Source: Propionibacteriaceae bacterium UBA4569 (lineage in GTDB: Bacteria; Actinomycetota; Actinomycetes; Propionibacteriales; Propionibacteriaceae). Taken from it: 12,437 nt of DNA. Location: NCBI GenBank assembly GCA_002387005.1, contig DGKN01000198.1:418-12854 (forward strand), given 5' to 3'. Positions 6,307-11,641 of this stretch are shown here, piece after piece; the stretch's first letter is position 1; every line of letters starts with the position of its first letter. The translations under genes were made by a program, and so were the position numbers. The notes beneath the pieces are model-generated. The model saw nothing but the letters and a program-made list of their open reading frames with translations. It had not been told where the DNA came from and did not search any database.

Positions 6307-7512
6307 ATGTCCCTTGCAGAGCACGCCATTTGGTGGCAGGTCTACCCGCTCGGTGCGACCGGAGCACCCATCCGTGACCCGGGCGACGACACCGGGCACC
6401 GGCTGGGGCGTCTGGAACCCTGGCTCGACCACGTGGTCGAGCTTGGCTGCTCCGGCCTACTGCTCGGGCCGGTATTCGAGTCGTCCTCCCATGGTTATGA
6501 CACCCTCGACCACTTCCGACTCGACCGGCGGCTCGGTGACGAGGCCGACTGGGACCATTTCGTGCAGCAGTGCCGCTCGCGCGGGTTGTCGATCATGCTG
6601 GACGGCGTCTTCAATCACGTGGGTGCGCAGCATCCCTTGGTGCGGGAGGCCGTGACCGGTGGCGGCATCGTCAAGGTCCGTGACGGACGTCCGGTCGGGT
6701 GGGAAGGCCACGACTCGCTGGCCGAACTCGACCACGACGACTCCCGCACCGTCGACCTCGTCGTCGACGTGATGACGCATTGGCTGCGCCGCGGTGCGGC
6801 AGGCTGGCGGCTGGACGTCGCCTACGCCGTGCCGGCCGCCTTCTGGGCGCAAGTACTACCGCGCGTTCGAGCGGAGTTCCCGGAGGCGCTCTTCCTGGGC
6901 GAGGTCATCCACGGCGACTACCCGGCGATCGCGCAGTCTTCCACGCTGGACTCCATCACCCAGTACGAACTGTGGAAGGCAATCTGGAGCTCGATCCAGG
7001 ACCGGAACCTGTGGGAGTTGGCGTGGGCGCTGCAGCGGCACGACGAGTTCTGCCGCGTCTTCGTGCCGAACACCTTCGTCGGCAACCACGACGTCGCCCG
7101 GATCGCGTCCCTGGTTGGGAACTCCGGGGCGGCGCTGGCGGCCGTCATCCTGCTCACCGTCCCCGGGATGCCCAGCATCTACTACGGGGACGAGGAGGGC
7201 TTCCGCGGCGAGAAACTGACCGGCTACGAGGCGGACGACCAGATCCGTCCGCCCCTGCCCGACTCACCCGCGGACCTTTCCGACATGGGGGCCTGGTTGC
7301 TGCGGCACTACCAGGCGCTGGTGGCGCTGCGCCGCCGCAATCCCTGGCTGGTGCGCGCCCACCTGCACGTGGACGAGAAGACGAACACCTCGATCATCTA
7401 CTCGGTGACCAGTGACGAGGGACGTCATGTGCGGGTCCGGCTGGCGCTGGATCCCCAGGCGTCGGCCGTCGTCGAGGTGGACAACGTGACGGAGTTCCGC
7501 TGGCCCCAGTAG
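6307..7512 (+). CDS. GH13 alpha-amylase-family glycoside hydrolase
   Basis: 401-aa enzyme of glycoside hydrolase family 13, acting on alpha-glucosidic bonds by hydrolysis or transfer. No signal peptide, so cytoplasmic. ATG 6307 is preferred over TTG 6301 because AGGAG (6296-6300) is 6 nt upstream. The four GH13 regions are intact: DGVFNH (99-104), GWRLDVAYA with nucleophile D170, FLGEVIH with acid/base E199, and FVGNHD (257-262) with transition-state stabiliser D262. IYYGDEEGF and a short C-terminal beta part follow. It is shorter than most amylases (450-600 aa) and lacks extra starch-binding domains. It resembles small trehalose/maltose-type GH13 proteins of actinobacteria; the exact specificity is not evident. 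No neighbouring glycogen gene is present to guide it. Confidence 0.9.
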   Translation: MSLAEHAIWWQVYPLGATGAPIRDPGDDTGHRLGRLEPWLDHVVELGCSGLLLGPVFESSSHGYDTLDHFRLDRRLGDEADWDHFVQQCRSRGLSIMLDGVFNHVGAQHPLVREAVTGGGIVKVRDGRPVGWEGHDSLAELDHDDSRTVDLVVDVMTHWLRRGAAGWRLDVAYAVPAAFWAQVLPRVRAEFPEALFLGEVIHGDYPAIAQSSTLDSITQYELWKAIWSSIQDRNLWELAWALQRHDEFCRVFVPNTFVGNHDVARIASLVGNSGAALAAVILLTVPGMPSIYYGDEEGFRGEKLTGYEADDQIRPPLPDSPADLSDMGAWLLRHYQALVALRRRNPWLVRAHLHVDEKTNTSIIYSVTSDEGRHVRVRLALDPQASAVVEVDNVTEFRWPQ

Positions 7513-7524
7513 GTCGCGCTCAGG

Positions 7525-7578
7525 CGGTGCGTGATCGTTGGCCGTGAGGACGACGGGGTCATGCTCCTCGATCTGTGA
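7525..7578 (+). pseudogene. 3'-end fragment of a GNAT acetyltransferase gene
   Basis: Directly after the GH13 stop, the frame reads RCVIVGREDDGVMLLDL and a TGA (7576-7578). The intact acetyltransferase gene to the right ends GFVAVAGRESDGVMLLEL. At DNA level 21 consecutive bases are identical (7551-7571 and 10313-10333), and weaker similarity runs about 20 bases beyond the stop. No start or body of an acetyltransferase precedes the fragment, so it is an orphan tail. Confidence 0.7.
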
Positions 7579-7667
7579 TGCGTATTGCCGCGATTTCCCG
7601 GGTCGCCATCGTTCCCGCCGTCGAAGCATCGTGGGATCTCGGTCGCTCTGGCCGTGATCAGGACGCG

Positions 7668-7695
7668 TATCATCAGCCAACGCACACCGAAGGAG
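7668..7695 (+). promoter_or_regulatory. -10 box and ribosome binding site of the 217-aa unknown gene
   Basis: TATCAT (7668-7673) is a fair -10 with a start point predicted near 7680; no clear -35 is seen. AAGGAG (7690-7695) is an excellent Shine-Dalgarno, though 11 nt from ATG 7707, slightly longer than usual. Confidence 0.4.
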
Positions 7696-7706
7696 TTGCA
7701 CCGTTC

Positions 7707-8360
7707 ATGACGAGGTACGCATTCCACGGCTTCATCGCCGGGATGGGCACAGCCGAGGGCACGCGGCTGGTCGTCGGGCACTGGCCGGAATCACCTTTGG
7801 GGTCGTTCACCGACGTCATGGTGGAACGCGCTGATGGTCACCGGATGCTCCTGGCCCCCAGCGAGGAGGTGGCTGGCTTCGTCGCTGCGACCTACCACTT
7901 CGACGAACACGTCCTCACGCCCGTCACATGCACAGTCGACGCGCCTCTCGAGGGCTCGACCCGGCTGTGGCGCGTCGAGGCCGGGCCGCTGCGTCTGCGG
8001 TTCACGTCTGGTCACCGCACCGCGCTGGGATGGCTGCTCGCCGCGATCCCGGGACAGATTGCCTCCGCGCCAGCCTTCTGCCGCCTCACCGATCTCCCGG
8101 CGCGTGCCGTGGGACTGCGCACGGCAGGCACCGCTGGTAATGGTCGACGTGAGTTCTACGGCGCCCGGGACGTGCACGAGATCACCTCGCTCGAGGCCAC
8201 CTGGGCGGGTGAGGGCCTGGGGGCCTTGCGCCGGGTGAGTCCGCCGGTGCGGTTCGGGTTCGGCTCGACCCCTGCGCGTCCGAGCGTCACGTCCGTGACG
8301 ACCACGGTGGAGGAGCCGTCTGGCCCGCCCACCACTCGGGGGTGGTTCCGAGTTCGCTGA
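7707..8360 (+). CDS. Conserved hypothetical protein, 217 aa
   Basis: No function recognised. The protein is soluble, with no signal peptide or membrane segment. Visible: RYAFHGFIAGMGTAEGTRLV at the start, GHWPESPLGSFTDVMVER, LLAPSEEVAGFVAATYHFDE (about residues 48-67), RTALGWLLAAIPG (about 106-120), NGRREFYGARDVHEITS, and PPVRFGFGSTPARPSVTSV near the end. The even spacing of Trp/Gly/Pro-rich blocks suggests a single compact domain seen in other actinobacteria, by memory only. ATG 7707 is chosen for AAGGAG 11 nt upstream; the frame is open from 7575, but the preceding residues look non-coding. The gene stands alone between two gene fragments (a GNAT tail upstream and an efeB piece downstream), so its context gives no functional clue. 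Confidence 0.75.
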   Translation: MTRYAFHGFIAGMGTAEGTRLVVGHWPESPLGSFTDVMVERADGHRMLLAPSEEVAGFVAATYHFDEHVLTPVTCTVDAPLEGSTRLWRVEAGPLRLRFTSGHRTALGWLLAAIPGQIASAPAFCRLTDLPARAVGLRTAGTAGNGRREFYGARDVHEITSLEATWAGEGLGALRRVSPPVRFGFGSTPARPSVTSVTTTVEEPSGPPTTRGWFRVR

Positions 8361-8691
8361 GCGGACCGCGTCGAGGGCACATCAGTCCACTGGCTTCAAC
8401 CTCCATTCGGGGCCCCAGGTGCCTGGATGACAGGATGGTGGCCCGAGAGAGCGTGAGGAAGGCGATGGTCAGGGACAAGGTGCTCGCGGTTGTGTGGCTG
8501 GCAGGCAACGCCGCAGGAGCTTGAAGTTCCCGGTGGATTCCGGTGCAAGGGCGGACCATGGGTGGGCTCTGGTGGTTCTTGTTGCCATCACCGCCGACCC
8601 GGGGCCCAGCCGGGGTTCGAGCGCAGGCGCGAGTCCGGCGTAGCGGTCCGCACCTGGACGCCGCGATCACGAGTGCAAGTTCGTGCAGCGC
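8361..8691. other. Non-coding stretch without an assignable gene
   Basis: About 330 bp with no supported gene. A short plus-strand frame from ATG 8434 to TGA 8524 (MVARESVRKAMVRDKVLAVV...) has no ribosome binding site or recognisable product. The stretch ends in an efeB-like fragment, so more of it may be eroded coding DNA. No strong terminator was found after the 217-aa gene. Confidence 0.5.
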
Positions 8692-8726
8692 TCCGAGCGC
8701 GTCGTGGCCGTCCACGTGGTTGTAGC
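8692..8726 (-). pseudogene. Fragment of an efeB/DyP peroxidase gene
   Basis: 33 of 35 bases match 11834-11868 inside the efeB gene at the right edge. On the minus strand it encodes YNHVDGHDALG, against YNYVDGNDALG in the intact protein, which is the conserved RRGYNYVDG region of EfeB. Similarity fades outside these limits (RRY is still readable on the left in the minus frame). No flanking peroxidase domain remains. Confidence 0.7.
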
Positions 8727-8771
8727 GCCGGTGAGCGGGGCGCTGGCGTTCCCGTCTGTTCCGGTGAGGTC

Positions 8772-8777
8772 TAGCGT
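8772..8777 (+). promoter_or_regulatory. -10 box of the lipid kinase gene, probably leaderless
   Basis: TAGCGT ends six bases before ATG 8784. A weak TTCCCG (8749-8754) lies 17 nt upstream. GGTGAGG (8763-8769) is 14 nt from the start, too far to be a good ribosome binding site, which favours a leaderless transcript. Confidence 0.45.
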
Positions 8778-8783
8778 GCTCGC

Positions 8784-9695
8784 ATGAACACCGTGGCCGT
8801 GGTGGTGAACCCCACCAAACTGGAGGAGCCCGACGCCGTCCGGGAAGCCCTGGCGAGCATCGCCGCACGTCACGGCTGCGAACTCGCCTGGTATCCCACC
8901 GACGAGGACGACCCCGACACCGGTCAGGCCCGGCAGGCCCTTCACGAGGGGGCGGCGATGGTCTGCGCGCTGGGCGGCGATGGGACGGTGCGAGCCGTGG
9001 CGAGCGCCCTGACCGGGGGTGACGTGCCCTTGGTGCTGTTGCCCGGCGGCACCGGAAACCTGTTGGCACGCAATCTCCACACCCCGGTGGACTCGCTGAC
9101 CAACGCGCTCGACGCGGCGCTCGGTGGGACCACCCGTCGGATCGACGTGGGCCGGGTGGCCGTCGACGGCGGCGATGAGCAGGTCTTCCTGGTGATGAGC
9201 GGCATCGGGCTGGACGCGGAGACCATGGCCGACACCTCGGAGGAGACCAAGGCCCGGATGGGTTGGACGGCCTATGGCATCACCGGATTGCGCAAGCTCT
9301 CGGGCAAGGGCTTCGCCGTGGCGGTTGGTTGCGATGGTACGCAGTCCAGCCACCGGCGGGCGCGCAGCGTGCTGGTGGGCAACTGCGGCTCGGTTCAGGG
9401 CGACTTCGAACTCTTCCCCCAGGCGCGCGTGGACGACGGGGAGTTGGACGTCCTCGTCTTCGCTCCGCGTGGGTTGCTCAGCTGGGTGCAGGCGCTGCAG
9501 CGGTTGGTCGCCCAACGGCGCAAGAACGGTGGGCCGCTGAGCCAGCGCGCCGGCCGCGAGATCGAGGTGAACGTCCGCAACCCTGTCCAGGCACAGATCG
9601 ACGGCGATCCGCTGGGTATGGCCAGCAGGCTAGTCTTTCGCGTGGAGGCAGGTGCACTACCGGTGCGAGTGACGGGAGATGGCGATGTCATCTGA
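8784..9695 (+). CDS. Diacylglycerol/sphingosine-type lipid kinase (DAGK catalytic domain)
   Basis: 303-aa cytoplasmic lipid kinase of the DagK/YegS/LCB5 family, which phosphorylates diacylglycerol or a related lipid with ATP. The N-terminal fold starts with VAVVVNPTKLEEP; nucleotide-binding GGDGT is at 64-68 and LLPGGTGNLLARNL at about 85-98. The second domain includes MSGIGLDAET, VLVGNCGSVQGDFELFPQA and the family's late QIDGD motif (about 271-275). Length is typical. Start at ATG 8784 rests on the conserved first beta-strand beginning at once. Its stop overlaps by 11 nt a short ORF with a good ribosome binding site (9685), so a second cistron is or was coupled to it. The substrate is uncertain from sequence. 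Confidence 0.9.
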   Translation: MNTVAVVVNPTKLEEPDAVREALASIAARHGCELAWYPTDEDDPDTGQARQALHEGAAMVCALGGDGTVRAVASALTGGDVPLVLLPGGTGNLLARNLHTPVDSLTNALDAALGGTTRRIDVGRVAVDGGDEQVFLVMSGIGLDAETMADTSEETKARMGWTAYGITGLRKLSGKGFAVAVGCDGTQSSHRRARSVLVGNCGSVQGDFELFPQARVDDGELDVLVFAPRGLLSWVQALQRLVAQRRKNGGPLSQRAGREIEVNVRNPVQAQIDGDPLGMASRLVFRVEAGALPVRVTGDGDVI

Positions 9696-9816
9696 GGCAC
9701 GCGGGGTGGTCGAGGGGCTGGGTGACGCGGTGGACGAGGTGACCGTCAAGGCGGTGGACGCGTCCAACGAGGGGCGCTGGCGAGCCTGGCCCAGCTGCCG
9801 ATGGGGCGCGCACTGA
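9685..9816 (+). CDS. Short ORF (43 aa) overlapping the lipid kinase and acetyltransferase frames; possibly frameshifted
   Basis: GGGAGA (9674-9679) sits 5 nt before ATG 9685, inside the end of the lipid kinase gene. The frame reads MSSEARGVVEGLGDAVDEVT, VKAVDASNEG, with coding-like third positions, then turns implausible (RWRAWPSCRWGAH) before a TGA at 9814-9816. From about 9771 the acetyltransferase frame looks better: GALASLAQLPMGRALNAVIG. The simplest reading is one ancestral frame broken by a single-base change around 9770, giving an N-terminal extension or a separate small protein that ran into the acetyltransferase. It could also be a real overlapping mini-cistron. Function not recognised. 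Confidence 0.4.
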   Translation: MSSEARGVVEGLGDAVDEVTVKAVDASNEGRWRAWPSCRWGAH

Positions 9817-10340
9817 ACGCGGTGATCGGTATCGGCCCGGCCAATGACTGCGGGGTCGAGGCGCCTGTCGCACTACGACCCCTGCGAGCGGGCGAACAGG
9901 ACCTGCTGCAACGGGCAACGCTCGGGAACATGAACTGGTGCGGGGAGCGGTTCACCATGGGCGACGTCATGTCCCGTCCCGAGTTCTCGCACTACACACG
10001 GATTGATCCGGAACGCGGCGACTTCGGGGTGGTTGCCGAACGAGGAGACGTCATCGCCGGGGTTTGTTGGGCACAGTTCCTGCCAGCCAGTGATCGGGGC
10101 TACGGTTTCGTCGACGAGGCGACGCCCGAGGTCAGCCTGTGGGTCGAGCCAGGATCACGAGGCCGTGGGCACGGACGTCGACTCATGGAGGCCTTGATCG
10201 CGTCCGCCAGAACGGCTGGGCTGCGACGGATCAGCTTGTCGGTGGAGTGCGACAACCACGCCCGCGGGCTCTATGGGTCACTGGGATTCGTCGCGGTGGC
10301 CGGCCGCGAGAGCGACGGGGTCATGCTCCTCGAACTGTGA
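9801..10340 (+). CDS. GNAT-family N-acetyltransferase
   Basis: Transfers an acetyl group from acetyl-CoA to an amine substrate, not identified here. With ATG 9801 it has 179 aa. The family fold begins near VALRPLRAGEQDLL (residue 23), so the first 20 residues may not belong to it. The acetyl-CoA loop is RGRGHG (120-125) after VSLWVEP, followed by GRRLMEALIASART and the C-terminal LSVECDNHARGLYGSLGF (about 146-163), all typical. No Shine-Dalgarno precedes 9801, and the upstream 43-aa ORF has the good one, so the true N-terminus may be altered by a frameshift. The last codons and about 20 bp beyond are duplicated after the GH13 gene. The next gene downstream has its own promoter. Confidence 0.85.
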   Translation: MGRALNAVIGIGPANDCGVEAPVALRPLRAGEQDLLQRATLGNMNWCGERFTMGDVMSRPEFSHYTRIDPERGDFGVVAERGDVIAGVCWAQFLPASDRGYGFVDEATPEVSLWVEPGSRGRGHGRRLMEALIASARTAGLRRISLSVECDNHARGLYGSLGFVAVAGRESDGVMLLEL

Positions 10341-10396
10341 CGCGCATCCGCCGCCATGTGGCCCGCCCGTTCCGAAGCCAGTCAGAAGCCGGAGGC

Positions 10397-10415
10397 GTAC
10401 GGGTTCCTGTACCAT
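10397..10415 (+). promoter_or_regulatory. YefM-YoeB promoter with overlapping operator dyad
   Basis: TACCAT (10410-10415) ends six bases before ATG 10422, again without a ribosome binding site (leaderless). A 16-bp dyad, GTACGGGTTCCTGTAC (10397-10412), matches its reverse complement at 12 of 16 bases and overlaps the -10. E. coli YefM binds TGTACA palindromes in its own promoter, and the right arm here is CTGTACC, so this is the likely autorepression site. Confidence 0.5.
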
Positions 10416-10421
10416 CCACCC

Positions 10422-10679
10422 ATGAAGACGATGACCTATACCGAGTCCCGTGCGCGCTATGCGGAGGTACTTGACGGGGTGGTCAATGACCGCGAGGAGA
10501 TGGTCGTCACGCGCGCCGGACACGAACCCGTGGTGATCGTCTCCCTTTCCGACTATGAGTCGCTGCGCGAAACCGCGTACCTGATGCGTTCGCCGGCCAA
10601 TGCGCGGCGGCTCCTGGATGCCATGGAGCAGCTCGAGAGCGGAGGCGGTACGCCACGCGGTCTGGTCGAGGGCGACTGA
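10422..10679 (+). CDS. yefM: YefM-type antitoxin (PhD/YefM family)
   Basis: 85-aa antitoxin that binds YoeB and represses its own operon. The N-terminal DNA-binding fold starts MKTMTYTESRARYAEVLDGV; the middle reads VVTRAGHEPVVIVSLSDYES; the C-terminal toxin-binding part contains ETAYLMRSPANARRLLDAME, nearly the E. coli YefM sequence at that point. ATG 10422 is chosen over the open frame from 10356 because MKTMTY aligns with the family start and a -10 box precedes it. One base separates its stop from the GTG of yoeB, the usual antitoxin-first order. The dyad over the promoter supports autoregulation. Confidence 0.93.
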   Translation: MKTMTYTESRARYAEVLDGVVNDREEMVVTRAGHEPVVIVSLSDYESLRETAYLMRSPANARRLLDAMEQLESGGGTPRGLVEGD

Positions 10680-10680
10680 G

Positions 10681-10938
10681 GTGCTGTTGGTCTGGAGCGA
10701 GAACGCCTGGGATGACTACCTATGGTGGCAAGTACAGGATCGCAAGGTCCTGAAGCGGATCAACACCCTGCTGGTCGACGTCACGCGCAATGGCAACGAG
10801 GGTATTGGCAAGCCCCAGGCACTCACGCATGACTTCGCCGGGTATTGGTCGAGGCGCATCACCGATGAGCATCGACTCGTCTACAAGATCGTGGACGATG
10901 AGGTGCGTGTTGCCGCCTGTCGCTACCACTACGGGTGA
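10681..10938 (+). CDS. yoeB: YoeB-type toxin (ribosome-dependent mRNA interferase), with Gln at position 46
   Basis: 85-aa toxin of the Txe/YoeB family, which cuts mRNA on the ribosome when freed from YefM. It starts at GTG 10681, one base after the yefM stop, and aligns without gaps to E. coli YoeB (WSENAWDDYLWWQVQD; WSRRITDEHRLVYKI; AACRYHY). Catalytic R65, H83 and Y84 are present. The residue aligned with catalytic Glu46 (GKPEPL in E. coli) is Gln46 (GKPQAL, codon CAG), which may lower activity. Translation is coupled to yefM. The gene shows more A/T (for example CTATGGTGGCAAGTACAGG) than its neighbours, fitting horizontal arrival. Family assignment is secure; activity is not. Confidence 0.94.
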   Translation: MLLVWSENAWDDYLWWQVQDRKVLKRINTLLVDVTRNGNEGIGKPQALTHDFAGYWSRRITDEHRLVYKIVDDEVRVAACRYHYG

Positions 10939-10962
10939 CTGCTCCGGGGACGCGTGTTCGCT

Positions 10963-10976
10963 GGCATGGTGATGCC
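10963..10976. terminator. Small hairpin between convergent yoeB and the XRE gene
   Basis: GGCAT (10963-10967) and ATGCC (10972-10976) pair around GGTG. It ends on the XRE stop codon, 25 nt past yoeB. The stem is short and there is no T-tract, so terminator function is only a suggestion. Confidence 0.3.
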
Positions 10977-11182
10977 TATTCGCGAGCCAGCCAGAAGATG
11001 TCCTCGACGGGGGCCTGGAACAGTGCCGAGATGCGCAGGGCCAGCGGGAGGCTGGGGTCGAAGCGTCCTGCCTCGATGGCGTTGATCGTCTGGCGCGAAA
11101 CCCCGAGCTCGACGGCGAGCTGCTCCTGGGTGAAACCCTGACCCTGACGCAGCTCTCTCAGCCGAGAGCCGGTCTCAGCCAC
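10976..11182 (-). CDS. Small XRE-family transcriptional regulator
   Basis: 68-aa protein that is almost entirely one helix-turn-helix (XRE/Cro type): SRLRELRQGQGFTQEQLAVE, then LGVSRQTINAIEAGRFDPSL and PLALRISALFQAPVEDIFWL. This is the classic short regulator with RQTINAIE as recognition helix. The start is GTG 11182, inside the last codons of the membrane-protein gene (8-nt overlap, GTGGCTGA), so translation is coupled. No separate ribosome binding site is clear. Such small regulators commonly pair with a small membrane protein and control their own operon; the large inverted repeat at 11576-11620 is the natural operator candidate. Confidence 0.9.
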   Translation of the reverse strand: MAETGSRLRELRQGQGFTQEQLAVELGVSRQTINAIEAGRFDPSLPLALRISALFQAPVEDIFWLARE

Positions 11183-11573
11183 GCAGCGTCCGCACCGACG
11201 CCAGGTATCGAACCCAGTAGTCGGCTACGACCAGGCCCAGGAACAACACCCCCCAGACGACGGGCGCCGTGGTCGGCCACACGGCCAGTACCAGGACGAG
11301 CAGCGACGCAAGGACCAAGGCGTCGCCGAGCGCGCGGCTGGAGGTGTCTCGGTGAGCCTGGTACTCCAGGCTGCTGTGGTCGTCCTCGCGGTTGGCGTGA
11401 CGTCGTCGCCGGGACGCGATGTTCGTTGCCAACCCAACGGGAACCACGATCAGCGCAATCGCGAGGCCACGGCCGAGGGGCCCGGCCAAGCCGAGTGCGG
11501 ACCCTTGGTAGAGAAGTGAGAACCCCGCCAGGGCGCAGGCGGATGCGGTGAGACAGAGGACACGATTGGTCAT
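11175..11573 (-). CDS. Four-helix membrane protein paired with the XRE regulator
   Basis: 132-aa integral membrane protein with hydrophobic segments at about residues 5-23, 35-52, 82-100 and 104-122. A charged cytoplasmic-type loop between helices 2 and 3 carries SRRRRHANREDDHSSLEYQA. ATG 11573 is chosen because an upstream extension of this frame runs into shadow sequence of the efeB gene and because a promoter lies immediately upstream. It overlaps the XRE gene by 8 nt, forming a two-gene operon. No enzymatic motif is visible; it resembles the small membrane partners that accompany short XRE regulators in Gram-positive bacteria, whose role is mostly unknown. Confidence 0.8.
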   Translation of the reverse strand: MTNRVLCLTASACALAGFSLLYQGSALGLAGPLGRGLAIALIVVPVGLATNIASRRRRHANREDDHSSLEYQAHRDTSSRALGDALVLASLLVLVLAVWPTTAPVVWGVLFLGLVVADYWVRYLASVRTLRG

Positions 11574-11575
11574 AC

Positions 11576-11620
11576 GGAAAGTGTTCTTTACATCCCCGCC
11601 AAATGTCAACAAGACTTTCC
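11576..11620. promoter_or_regulatory. Promoter of the membrane protein-XRE operon inside an 18-bp inverted repeat
   Basis: GGAAAGTGTTCTTTACAT (11576-11593) and ATGTCAACAAGACTTTCC (11603-11620) are inverted copies, 15 of 18 bases matching, with a 9-nt spacer. On the minus strand a perfect TTGACA -35 (11609-11604) lies in the right arm. An AACACT -10 (11585-11580) lies in the left arm after an 18-nt spacer, six bases before ATG 11573. A protein bound here would block the promoter, so this is the probable operator of the XRE regulator. Confidence 0.65.
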
Positions 11621-11641
11621 ATTGGACAGGGGAGCGTTTGC

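Noticed and set aside
8434..8524. 29-codon plus-strand ORF starting MVARESVRKAMVRDKV
   Set aside because: No ribosome binding site or promoter is evident and nothing is recognisable; it is too short to support.
9801..9860. Firm assignment of ATG 9801 as the acetyltransferase start
   Set aside because: There is no ribosome binding site and the first 20 residues do not look like the family; kept as the working start with the frameshift noted.
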